This document shows, piece by piece, positions 1-6,734 of a stretch of DNA of 18,264 bases. The DNA lies in assembly GCF_905371695.1 (NCBI RefSeq), contig NZ_CAJPMA010000030.1, positions 1 to 18,264 on the forward strand, written 5' to 3'. Source of the DNA: an uncultured Campylobacter sp. (GTDB lineage Bacteria; Campylobacterota; Campylobacteria; Campylobacterales; Campylobacteraceae). Under the pieces are notes generated by a model. The model did no database searches. It was given only the letters and a program-made list of their open reading frames with translations, and was not told the DNA's origin. Numbering within the stretch: the first letter of the stretch is position 1; each line of letters starts with the position of its first letter. The translations under genes and the position numbers were made by a program.

Positions 1-34
1 GGTAGGTCGAAAAGTACGCGCGCCATCGCTAAGA

Positions 35-838
35 TCATAGCCGCCTGTAAATAAGGTAGTAAAACGCGATAAAATGACGCTTTAAAAGACAAGCGTAATG
101 CCACTCGTGAAGGCGAGCGAGCGCGATAAATCCGCATCCTAGCGAAATAAACGCGCAAATTTCCTCACTAGCGCCGAAGCTCGCGGCTGCGGCGAATATC
201 AAAAGCGCCGTTACGGCTAAATTTTTATAAACGAAATTCGGCGCAAAAACGGCTTGCGACATATCTTCGGCGGTAAAATTTCCACTTAAATTTTCGCCCC
301 GCGCCGCTTCTAGCTTAAACGCCTCCTTCGCCGTTACTATGCTTACGCGAAAGCTAACCACCGCGACGGCTGCGGCGTTTACGTGAATTTGCGCGCGCAA
401 AAATCGCTCGTCGCCGCTTAAAGCGTATGCGAAGCTCAACGCGCAAAACGCCGCAAGTACGCAAAGTACGCTAAAATTATCCGTATTTTTATCAAGCGCT
501 AGCAGCACGGCGCAAAATATCAAAAGATACGCCCAGAAAATTCCTATTAAAAAATAGCTAAGATTTAGCCAAAAAGGCGATGCGGCGAGCGCAAGCGCGA
601 AAATAGCAAACATCGTTACGCTGTGAGGTTTTAGCCTACCGCTAAAATTCGCCCAATCGGGCACTGCGGTAAATAAAAACCCCGCGTACGCCGCGGGACA
701 GGCGAGCGCTAAAAAGGCGAATTTATGAAAGCTAACGAAATCAAACGGCGTAAAAAATGAAACGCAGCCCAGCGCTACGCAAACGCACGCGGTTAGGAAA
801 AATATCCGCATCGGATGAGCAAAAAAATCGTTAATCAA
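35..838 (-). CDS. NnrS-like polytopic membrane protein, early stop near window edge
   Basis: The protein is very hydrophobic with about eight membrane segments. Its start resembles the NnrS family: FFAHPMRIFF (residues 5-14) and GFLFTAVPDW (53-62). NnrS proteins are heme- and copper-containing inner-membrane proteins linked to nitric-oxide stress. A longer frame begins with ATG at 889, but I prefer TTG at 838: AAGGA lies six bases upstream and the start overlaps the ATPase stop (TTGATTAA), which suggests translational coupling. The usual family HxHE motif before GFL appears as H38-K-F-A, so only the first His is kept (family consensus from memory). At 267 residues it is well short of the 350-400 typical of the family. 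It stops at TGA 35-37, yet the -1 frame continues hydrophobic and similar up to the window edge. It may be frameshifted or a pseudogene. NnrS-like identity is fairly secure; completeness is not. Confidence 0.62.
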   Translation of the reverse strand: MINDFFAHPMRIFFLTACVCVALGCVSFFTPFDFVSFHKFAFLALACPAAYAGFLFTAVPDWANFSGRLKPHSVTMFAIFALALAASPFWLNLSYFLIGIFWAYLLIFCAVLLALDKNTDNFSVLCVLAAFCALSFAYALSGDERFLRAQIHVNAAAVAVVSFRVSIVTAKEAFKLEAARGENLSGNFTAEDMSQAVFAPNFVYKNLAVTALLIFAAAASFGASEEICAFISLGCGFIALARLHEWHYACLLKRHFIAFYYLIYRRL

Positions 839-1520
839 AATATATCCTTGAACCGAAATTTTCGTTAATCGCGCGACTAATGAAGTCAAAATCGCGCTCC
901 TCTTGCGGCGCGTTTAGGCGCAAGGTCTGCTCCACGCGCATACCTTTGGCGCTTAAAAACAGTATCTCGTCGCTTAATTTAACCGCCTCAAAGCGGTCGT
1001 GCGTCACTAAAAGCACACTCATGCCGCCCCTCGCGCGAGATAAAATTTCACCGATTAAAATCGCGCGCATATCACTATCAAGCCCAGAAAAAGGCTCGTC
1101 CATCAGCAGTAAATCAGGCTGCGTAACGAGCGCTCTTACGAAACTAACGCGAGCGCGCATGCCGCCGCTTAGCTCGTCGGGGTATTTTAACGCGTCTTTT
1201 TTAGCTAGCCCTACCCGCGCGAAAAACACTAAAATTTCGCTCTCGCAGGTATGCGGCGCTACCAATTTAACGTTATCCAGCGCGTTTTTAAATTCTAAAA
1301 GCCTATTTTCTTGAAAAAGATATGTCGTCTTTTTAAAATCGTTGCGAATTTTACCGCGCTTAGGATCTACTAGCCCGCTAACGAGGCGTAAAATCGTCGT
1401 TTTGCCGCAACCAGAGGGCCCAAAAAGCGTAATGATCTTGCCGCCTTCAAGCGTCAGGCTAAAATCGCCGACGATGCGATCGCGAAGGATTTCGTATTCT
1501 AAATTTTCAAGTTTTAGCAA
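831..1520 (-). CDS. ABC transporter ATPase, SsuB/TauB/NrtD type
   Basis: This cytoplasmic nucleotide-binding subunit (229 residues) energises the permease encoded just upstream. It shows Walker A GPSGCGKTT (34-42), a Q-loop QENRLL (from about 70), the signature LSGGMRARVSF (117-127), Walker B LLLMDEPFSGLD (137-148) and the H-loop VTHD (172-175). The QENRLL form and short length are typical of sulfonate/taurine/nitrate-type importers. The start is TTG at 1520 with AAGG six bases upstream; no ATG fits better. It follows the permease gene after 191 bases and its stop overlaps the proposed TTG start of the NnrS-like gene. The family does not reveal the substrate. Confidence 0.9.
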   Translation of the reverse strand: MLKLENLEYEILRDRIVGDFSLTLEGGKIITLFGPSGCGKTTILRLVSGLVDPKRGKIRNDFKKTTYLFQENRLLEFKNALDNVKLVAPHTCESEILVFFARVGLAKKDALKYPDELSGGMRARVSFVRALVTQPDLLLMDEPFSGLDSDMRAILIGEILSRARGGMSVLLVTHDRFEAVKLSDEILFLSAKGMRVEQTLRLNAPQEERDFDFISRAINENFGSRIYFD

Positions 1521-1711
1521 AATTTTCCTTTTCTTTTAGGCTCTCTCGGCTTACGAGCGGGCGGCGCGTCTAGTCTCGCGGCAATTTCGCCGCTTGCGTT
1601 TAAAATTTACGGCCCCAAAAAGGGCTGCTAATACGGCGCATAAAAAAGAAGCGTTACCGGGCCCGCAAATTTAACCGACGACGCATGCGACGAAACGGCG
1701 CGGCGCAAAAG
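1521..1711. other. Spacer between permease and ATPase genes
   Basis: This is the only sizeable gap inside the left operon. I see no convincing small gene. It contains a five-base-pair hairpin at 1578-1593 (GCGGC, six-base loop, GCCGC) and a weaker GC-rich one near 1610-1626. Neither is followed by a clear T-run on the minus strand, so I do not call a terminator. A processing site or partial attenuator is possible. Confidence 0.4.
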
Positions 1712-2509
1712 CTAACGTTTCCACGGCATCAGCAATATCTTCATCGGCTCGACTATCAAATACTCAAACAGCATCACGAGCCCGATAATAAGCACCACGT
1801 ATCCCATCACCGACGTCGTATCCAGAAGCACGCGTGCGTCGGCGATCTTTGAGCCCACGCCGTCGGTCGCACCCAAAAGCTCCGCCATTACAACGATCTT
1901 TACACCCATGCCTACCGCGACGCTAACCGAGCTTATGATATAGCTCGTAAGATGAGGCATATAAAGATGCCTAATCTTCGCCAAAACGCCCAATTTATAA
2001 GCGTCGAAAAACTCTTCAAGCCGCCTATCTATGCTCATCATCCCGATCATCGAGCTAGCAAACGTTAGCGGTAGCGTAGTCACGATAACCGTAAAAATCG
2101 TACTCGCATCGCCGAAGCTAAACCAAAATAGCGCCAACACGACCCAAATAATAGGCGGCGTGGAGAGTAAAATCGTGACGAAAGGCTTTAAAAACGCGGC
2201 AAAGCTGCGGTACGACCCGGCGATAAGCCCTAGCGCGATACCGGCTGCACATGAAACGCCGATACCGATTAGCGCGCGAATAAGCGAAATTACGATGTCG
2301 TTTTTTTCATAATTCGCCAAAATTTCCCACGCCCGCGCAAACACCGCCTTAGGAGCGGGCAGCAAAAACTCGCCGAAAACCTGCGAGCCTAACTGCCAAA
2401 GCGCGACGGCTAGACATATCACGCCAAGCCCGCAAAACCCGCCTTGCAGATAATCTACTATCCGCCAAAACGCGCTTCTATGAGCTTTGACGCCGTCTAC
2501 GATTATCAT
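1712..2509 (-). CDS. ABC transporter permease, SsuC/TauC type
   Basis: This inner-membrane importer subunit (265 residues) has about six predicted membrane segments. The cytoplasmic EAA loop that contacts the ATPase is visible as EEFFDAYKLGVL...MPHL (about 165-187). It is followed by the family pattern KIVVMAELLGATDGVGSKI (204-222), close to the permeases of sulfonate, taurine, nitrate and thiamine-precursor importers. The ATG at 2509 overlaps the stop of the substrate-binding protein by four bases (ATGA), and AGGAAG sits about eight bases upstream. It works with the neighbouring binding protein and ATPase; the substrate cannot be read from the permease. Confidence 0.9.
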   Translation of the reverse strand: MIIVDGVKAHRSAFWRIVDYLQGGFCGLGVICLAVALWQLGSQVFGEFLLPAPKAVFARAWEILANYEKNDIVISLIRALIGIGVSCAAGIALGLIAGSYRSFAAFLKPFVTILLSTPPIIWVVLALFWFSFGDASTIFTVIVTTLPLTFASSMIGMMSIDRRLEEFFDAYKLGVLAKIRHLYMPHLTSYIISSVSVAVGMGVKIVVMAELLGATDGVGSKIADARVLLDTTSVMGYVVLIIGLVMLFEYLIVEPMKILLMPWKR

Positions 2510-3471
2510 AAAAATAGCTTCCTATCCGGCATAGCGCCGCCTAAGAATTTCGGATTTAGCGCGTAAATCACTTCAAAAAACGCCGACAATTCATCCGCGA
2601 CGTCGCTTGCTTTAGTAACGACTAAATTCGAGCGCTCAAACGCGTTAGCAAGCGCGGGGACGGGTGCGGGAAGATAGTTCGCTCCGATCTCGGCGGCGCT
2701 TTGCTTGTTGTCTAAAATCCATTTTAGCGCGTTTTGCATATCTGTATGCAGGATTTCTAAATTTTGCTTATTTTGTTCGTAAAATTCGCTTTGCACGATC
2801 ATACCCGCCTGCGGTATAAAAGGCTTCGTCCCGAAGCTTTCGCCCCAAATTACGGGTAACTCAAACGCTCTAAAAACCTCGACGCCCATAGTCTTGCCGC
2901 GCAAAATAGACGCCGTACTCATCGGCTCGATGGAAAGCGACGCGTCGAAGTTTTTTTGCAAGAATAATCCGACGGCCTCGGGCGGCGTTTGCACGTAGGT
3001 TATGTTTAGTTTCGCGATATCGATGCCGCGCTTTTTGCAAATGGCTTGCATAATAAGATCGGGCATATCGTTTTTAAATGGCATTACGAGCTTTTTGCCG
3101 ACTAAATCCTCAAACGTCTTTATCTTATCGCTTTTTGCGAGCACGTTTAAAAGCCCGTTGGTCATGATATTTAGCATTTTAAAATCAAGCCCTTGCGCGT
3201 TTAGATTCGCGCATACGTTCGAAGGCGCGGCGGTGAGCTTCATCGTGCCGTTTGCTACGCCCGCGCGCATCTGATCGGGAGTGCGCCAAATTTTAAGGCT
3301 TACGTCGTAGTTTTTCGCAAGCTCGCCTCGAATAGCCGCCACGGCTAGGATGACGTTCGGGATCGCGGGCATGCCCCACATTTCAAATTTTTCTTTTGCT
3401 AAAAGCGAATTCGGAAGAACCGCGCTAGCGCCCAGAGCCGCCGATAAACCTAGAAAATTTCGTCTTTTCAT
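2506..3471 (-). CDS. Tat-exported ABC substrate-binding protein, NMT1/SsuA-like
   Basis: This periplasmic binding protein (321 residues) has an N-terminus, KRRNFLG followed by a hydrophobic stretch ending LLAKEKF, that fits a twin-arginine signal. Such export implies folding, or cofactor or ligand loading, before secretion. The body has the two-lobed SsuA/TauA/NMT1 pattern: a TPDQMRAGVANGTMKL stretch (about 65-80), KTFEDLVGKKLVMPF, VQTPPEAVGLFLQKNFDA and a SIEPMS segment. The ATG at 3471 has AAGGA six bases upstream. It lies between the outer-membrane barrel gene and the permease. Relatives bind sulfonates, nitrate, thiamine precursors or unknown ligands. Alternating family members sit near respiratory or metal genes, so I leave the ligand open. 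Confidence 0.85.
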   Translation of the reverse strand: MKRRNFLGLSAALGASAVLPNSLLAKEKFEMWGMPAIPNVILAVAAIRGELAKNYDVSLKIWRTPDQMRAGVANGTMKLTAAPSNVCANLNAQGLDFKMLNIMTNGLLNVLAKSDKIKTFEDLVGKKLVMPFKNDMPDLIMQAICKKRGIDIAKLNITYVQTPPEAVGLFLQKNFDASLSIEPMSTASILRGKTMGVEVFRAFELPVIWGESFGTKPFIPQAGMIVQSEFYEQNKQNLEILHTDMQNALKWILDNKQSAAEIGANYLPAPVPALANAFERSNLVVTKASDVADELSAFFEVIYALNPKFLGGAMPDRKLFL

Positions 3472-3610
3472 TGCATATCCTTTTTTTGTTGATTTTGCTC
3501 GAAATTTGAGCGAATTTTAGCGCAAATTTTACGCAGCCGCTTGATTTGCTTCGGTTTTACGCCGAAATTTTACTAGCTCCGCAAAAAGCGCTCAAAAAGA
3601 CGACGCATAG

Positions 3611-5485
3611 CTAGAAACTAGCATGCACGCTTAACCAAAATTCCCTTCCCGGCGCATTTACCAACGTCGGACTTAACGCGCCTACGTGCGCGCCGCTGAT
3701 AAACTCGGCGTATTTGCGATCAAAAACGTTATTTACGCCCAGCCTCACGCCTACTTTATTTTTAAACTCTACGCCGCCGTAAAGATCCATCGTAGTAAAG
3801 CTTTTAGCCCCCTCTTTTAAATCGATACCAAAGCCCCTATTTTTATCCCAATCTCCGCGCGTTTGCTTTGCGACGTATCTAATCGCCGCGCCCGCGTTAA
3901 AGCTTCCGAACCCCGCGTAGTCCTTGTAGTCGAAGTTTAAATTCGCCTCGAACGGACGCATTTGATATAACGGTCTGCCGTCGGTGCGGTTTTGTCCGTA
4001 ACTATAAAATAAATTTAGCTTCGCGCCGAAATTTCGCGCAAAATTCACCTCGCCGCCCAAATTCGCTAAAAATAGCCTAGCGTCTACGTTTCGCGCGATA
4101 ACGGCGTTTTTATTCATAGGCGCCGGTAAACGCGAATGCCTGCGGTCGTAGATTACGAGATCGTTTGCATGATCGGCGATTAAGTAGCCGTTTAGCGCGA
4201 AAGAATTTTCGTCGTACATCGAATTTAGGTAGCTTTTATAAGCTTCAGAGCCGAACTTAAACTCCGCGCGCGCTCTGTCGTGGCGCTCAGGCTCTAAAAA
4301 CGGATTGCTTATCCAGCCGTTATCCAGTGGCCCGTAAAGCGCGTTAAAGCGCTCCATATTGCTAGGTATGCGGGCAAGGCTTTCCAGCGCCAGCGTATAA
4401 GCGTCCTTTTCGTTAGGCGTAAAGTCGTATTTTAGCGCACCGCTTAGCTCTTTTTGCTCTACTTCGCCGCTAAAATCGCGCCCGTAAATCTGCCTCCAAA
4501 GCATGCGGTTATTTATCCTGCCTAGCCCCATGGCGAATCTATCTTCAAAGCTTTTTGTTCTACTCTCGTCAAAGACGTAATCAAGCCCGAAGCTTATCTT
4601 GTGAATATCGTTAAATTTATAGCTTATCGTATCGTAAATTTGATAGATATTCGCGTCTATTTTCGGGAAGCGATTGCCCGTATGGACGAAATTTGCGCCT
4701 TGTAAAGTATATCGCTTGCCGTCGTGCCTGTCGCGGGTAAATTTTACCCCGAGTACGTTATGCAAAGCGCCCGCATCGTAGTCGTAGCTAGCGCCTAAGT
4801 CTAAAATTTTACGTTCTAGTTTGACGTAGGCTTTTTGCGCGGAATTTCGTAGCGAGAAGTTATTGGCCTCGCGCTTTACATCGCGGTAGGCGGCTTCTAA
4901 ATTTAGTGTATTTCCAAGCGCGGCGTCGCCGATTCGCGCGTTAAATTTCGTAACGTATCTATCCGTCTTTACCGCGTCCATTAGGTGTTGGGGCTGCTTG
5001 TCGTCGTCGATCCTGTCGTGAATAAAGGTCGCGCGAAGCTCGCTAATATCGTTAGGCAAGTAGCCTACGACGAAATTTTGCCCGTAGCGCTTATAGCCGA
5101 AACCCTCCTTGCTGTTTACGCCTTTTATCTTATCGCCACCACCGTCCTCGTAGTTATTAGCCTTCGTGTAATGCGCGTTTAAAATCGTATAAAAATTCGC
5201 GCCTCTATACTTGTAAAGCGCGCTGGAATAAAAGCTGCGGCCGTAAAAACCCGCGCTTAAATGAAACGGGTCGGTCGAGTTATCGAGCTTATTCGTAACA
5301 AAGTAGTATTTGCTGCGATCCGCATGGTCAAACTGATTTTCCGGCATCGCGCTAAGCGCGATATTAGGCGTTATCGGCGGAGGCGGAGCGAAATCCTTAA
5401 CCGGCTTAATCGCTGCGCCAGAAGCGATATTCTCAGCCGAAAATAAACAAATCGCAGAGACTGCGGAGAGTAAAACCTTTCTCAT
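3611..5485 (-). CDS. OprC/NosA-like outer-membrane beta-barrel without a plug domain
   Basis: The 624-residue protein has a Sec signal peptide (about 1-24), a proline-rich stretch (DFAPPPPITP, 31-40), then amphipathic beta strands to the C-terminus, which ends in Phe. The barrel resembles TonB-dependent copper receptors OprC and NosA: NYEDGGGDKI, VGYLPNDISELRATF, NNFSLRN, the receptor-type NNVFDRKY (585-592) and APGREFWLSVHASF at the end. What is missing is the N-terminal plug of about 130-150 residues: no TonB box, no receptor-plug motif, and no room before the first strands near residue 56. The OprC copper site (CxxxM in the plug, HxM in the barrel) is therefore absent; the HxM region seems to read AM. 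The gene leads the left cluster and has its own promoter. It may be an open or passive channel, or a receptor using a plug from elsewhere. Confidence 0.78.
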   Translation of the reverse strand: MRKVLLSAVSAICLFSAENIASGAAIKPVKDFAPPPPITPNIALSAMPENQFDHADRSKYYFVTNKLDNSTDPFHLSAGFYGRSFYSSALYKYRGANFYTILNAHYTKANNYEDGGGDKIKGVNSKEGFGYKRYGQNFVVGYLPNDISELRATFIHDRIDDDKQPQHLMDAVKTDRYVTKFNARIGDAALGNTLNLEAAYRDVKREANNFSLRNSAQKAYVKLERKILDLGASYDYDAGALHNVLGVKFTRDRHDGKRYTLQGANFVHTGNRFPKIDANIYQIYDTISYKFNDIHKISFGLDYVFDESRTKSFEDRFAMGLGRINNRMLWRQIYGRDFSGEVEQKELSGALKYDFTPNEKDAYTLALESLARIPSNMERFNALYGPLDNGWISNPFLEPERHDRARAEFKFGSEAYKSYLNSMYDENSFALNGYLIADHANDLVIYDRRHSRLPAPMNKNAVIARNVDARLFLANLGGEVNFARNFGAKLNLFYSYGQNRTDGRPLYQMRPFEANLNFDYKDYAGFGSFNAGAAIRYVAKQTRGDWDKNRGFGIDLKEGAKSFTTMDLYGGVEFKNKVGVRLGVNNVFDRKYAEFISGAHVGALSPTLVNAPGREFWLSVHASF

Positions 5486-5519
5486 TTTGAGCCTTTCGGT
5501 ATTAGATTGAATATGAGAA

Positions 5520-5525
5520 ATTATA
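5520..5525 (-). promoter_or_regulatory. Probable sigma-70 -10 box of the barrel gene
   Basis: On the minus strand this reads TATAAT exactly, about 35 bases before the ATG at 5485. T-rich sequence lies upstream, as in Campylobacter promoters, which often lack a defined -35 box. The box sits inside a 15-base Fur-box-like sequence (5514-5528), TGATATAATTTCTCA, which matches the TGATAAT-A-ATTATCA inverted repeat at 11 of 15 positions. Regulation by Fur is thus possible but weakly supported. The ribosome binding site is AAAGG, about seven bases before the start. Confidence 0.5.
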
Positions 5526-5615
5526 TCAGCTTTAAACTAAAAACGGATTGATAACGCTCAATTAACTAAAAATTTTAGAGATAAAATTTCAGAGCGTAAC
5601 AGAAGGAAAATTTTA

Positions 5616-5652
5616 CGCAAATTCGGCGATTTATCGATGCGGCGAATTTGCG
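5616..5652. repeat. Inverted repeat, 10-bp arms
   Basis: The arms are CGCAAATTCG (5616-5625) and CGAATTTGCG (5643-5652), perfectly complementary around a 17-base loop that itself has a short CGA/TCG pairing. No T-run follows on either strand, so it is not a classic terminator. It could be a protein-binding site or RNA hairpin upstream of the barrel promoter. The motif is similar to sequence common elsewhere in this AAATTT-rich DNA. Confidence 0.45.
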
Positions 5653-6065
5653 CCGTTTGCGTAATTTAACGATTATCGGCATTTCGCAGACAAAATATTA
5701 TCGTGCGGTCTTTGCGTAATTTTAATTGCGCAAGGGAATTAGTTTTGCGATTTTTAGCTTCTCTCGCCGCTTTTTCATTCGCTCTTGTTCGGCTGGCCGC
5801 TCGGTGTCAAAATTTCCCTACTCGTTTAAAAGAATGCGGTCGCGCTTACGCAAAATTTTAACCCGCTCGGCGTCGCCAGAAATTTTTAACGCTCAAACTT
5901 TGTTATAAACGTAAAATTTCGCCCGAAACGAAATTCGCACTCAAAATTTTTCCGCTTCGCGAGAAATTTCGACGGATCGTAAATTTAAGCGTAAAAAAAC
6001 GCAAGCGCGATTAGTCGGCTCGGGGATTTGCTTTACAGACAGGCTCCCTATCGACTCGCCGCGGT

Positions 6066-6101
6066 AAAAATAAAGCAAAGCCTGCGACGCGGGGCTGCGT
6101 C
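6066..6101 (-). terminator. Possible terminator of the iron-uptake operon
   Basis: On the minus strand, GACGC and GCGTC (6086-6101, loop AGCCCC) form a five-base-pair stem about 60 bases after the last stop codon. A T-rich but interrupted stretch (TTTGCTTTATTTTT) follows it. The stem is short and the tract is not directly adjacent, so this is tentative. Confidence 0.3.
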
Positions 6102-6161
6102 AAGCGGAAATATAGCGAAACGGCGGCGTAGCAAAACCTACAAATCGGCCGAGGGACCGCG

Positions 6162-6725
6162 TCATTGCAGATAGAAGAAATTCGCAATCTGCTTTGCTAG
6201 CCTCTGCACGAAATACGGCCACATATAATCTTTTGAATAATTACTTCTGGTGTGCGTTAGCGTAATTACCGTATTTTGGGGCTCTTTACCCTTTTGCCTG
6301 ACCGAGACGCTGGCGCTCATCGCATAAGAGTAGCTATTGGTATAATAATCGTCTTCGTCGTCGAAGTAATACGCCGCGCCTAGCCCCCAAAACGGACGTC
6401 TACCGTAACCGAAACTGCCGAAAAAGCGCGGGTTATAATCGCGTTTAATCGCGCGCTCGAAATTTTGTACCTCGCCTAGCACGACGTAATCGGCGCTTGC
6501 GGCGTCGGGGGCGGAGGTAAAGCCCATTTTACCGAGCTCCCGCGCAATCGCGGCGCTTACGCTTTCGTCGCCGTTTACGCTGTTTTTAAATTTAACGAAC
6601 ACGCTAGCGTTCGCATCGGCGGCCTCTATAAAAACGGGCTCGCTTACGTGCGAAGAAACGCTAGGCGCGCTCGCCGCGCAGCCTGCGAGTAAAAATGCAA
6701 AAACGACCGCAAATAACGTTCTCAT
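6162..6725 (-). CDS. TraT-like outer-membrane lipoprotein
   Basis: This 187-residue protein has a lipoprotein signal peptide with lipobox LLAGC and Cys16 as the lipidated residue. Residues from about 31 (VFIEAADANASVFVKFKNS) through SADYVVLGEVQNFE follow the pattern of TraT/complement-resistance lipoproteins (compare WLEPASERTVFLQIKNT in F-plasmid TraT, from memory). The glycine-zipper centre of TraT is replaced by an aromatic, glycine- and acid-rich stretch containing YGRRPFWGLG and FDDEDDYYTNSYSY (about 113-139). The gene starts nine bases after the thioredoxin-like gene with AAGGA before the ATG, so it is probably the last gene of the iron operon. The C. jejuni locus has a second thioredoxin-like gene at this place instead. 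TraT kinship is moderate and its role here is unknown. Confidence 0.6.
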   Translation of the reverse strand: MRTLFAVVFAFLLAGCAASAPSVSSHVSEPVFIEAADANASVFVKFKNSVNGDESVSAAIARELGKMGFTSAPDAASADYVVLGEVQNFERAIKRDYNPRFFGSFGYGRRPFWGLGAAYYFDDEDDYYTNSYSYAMSASVSVRQKGKEPQNTVITLTHTRSNYSKDYMWPYFVQRLAKQIANFFYLQ

Positions 6726-6734
6726 CGTTATTCC

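Larger units (their letters stand above)
5486..6161. other. 676-nt region without a convincing gene
   Basis: This separates the TraT-like lipoprotein gene from the barrel gene. It contains the barrel promoter, an inverted repeat (5616-5652), copies of a TTTGCGTAATTT motif at 5656-5667 and 5711-5722 with inverted relatives nearby, and a possible terminator for the iron operon near its right end. One minus-strand frame from 5892 to 5722 is charged and protein-like (for example NFDTERPAEQERMKKRREK) but is broken by TAG at 5818-5820. It could be a gene remnant; I do not recognise it. Confidence 0.5.

Noticed and set aside
880..1314. Plus-strand frames opposite the ATPase and other genes (also near 2031, 3002, 4985, 7712, 8585, 11824, 13084, 13980, 16038 and 17550)
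   Set aside because: All lie antisense to genes with clear domain motifs, and their translations have no recognisable features.
3490..3590. Terminator between the barrel start region and the binding-protein gene
   Set aside because: Short AT-rich hairpins (such as TTCGG/CCGAA at about 3550-3571) exist but none has a T-run on the minus strand, so I do not call one and cannot tell whether the barrel is co-transcribed with the ABC genes.
5726..5908. Plus-strand frame of 60 residues in the long gap
   Set aside because: It starts with TTG, lacks a good ribosome binding site and its translation (Ser/Arg/Phe-rich) looks like noise opposite a purine-rich strand.
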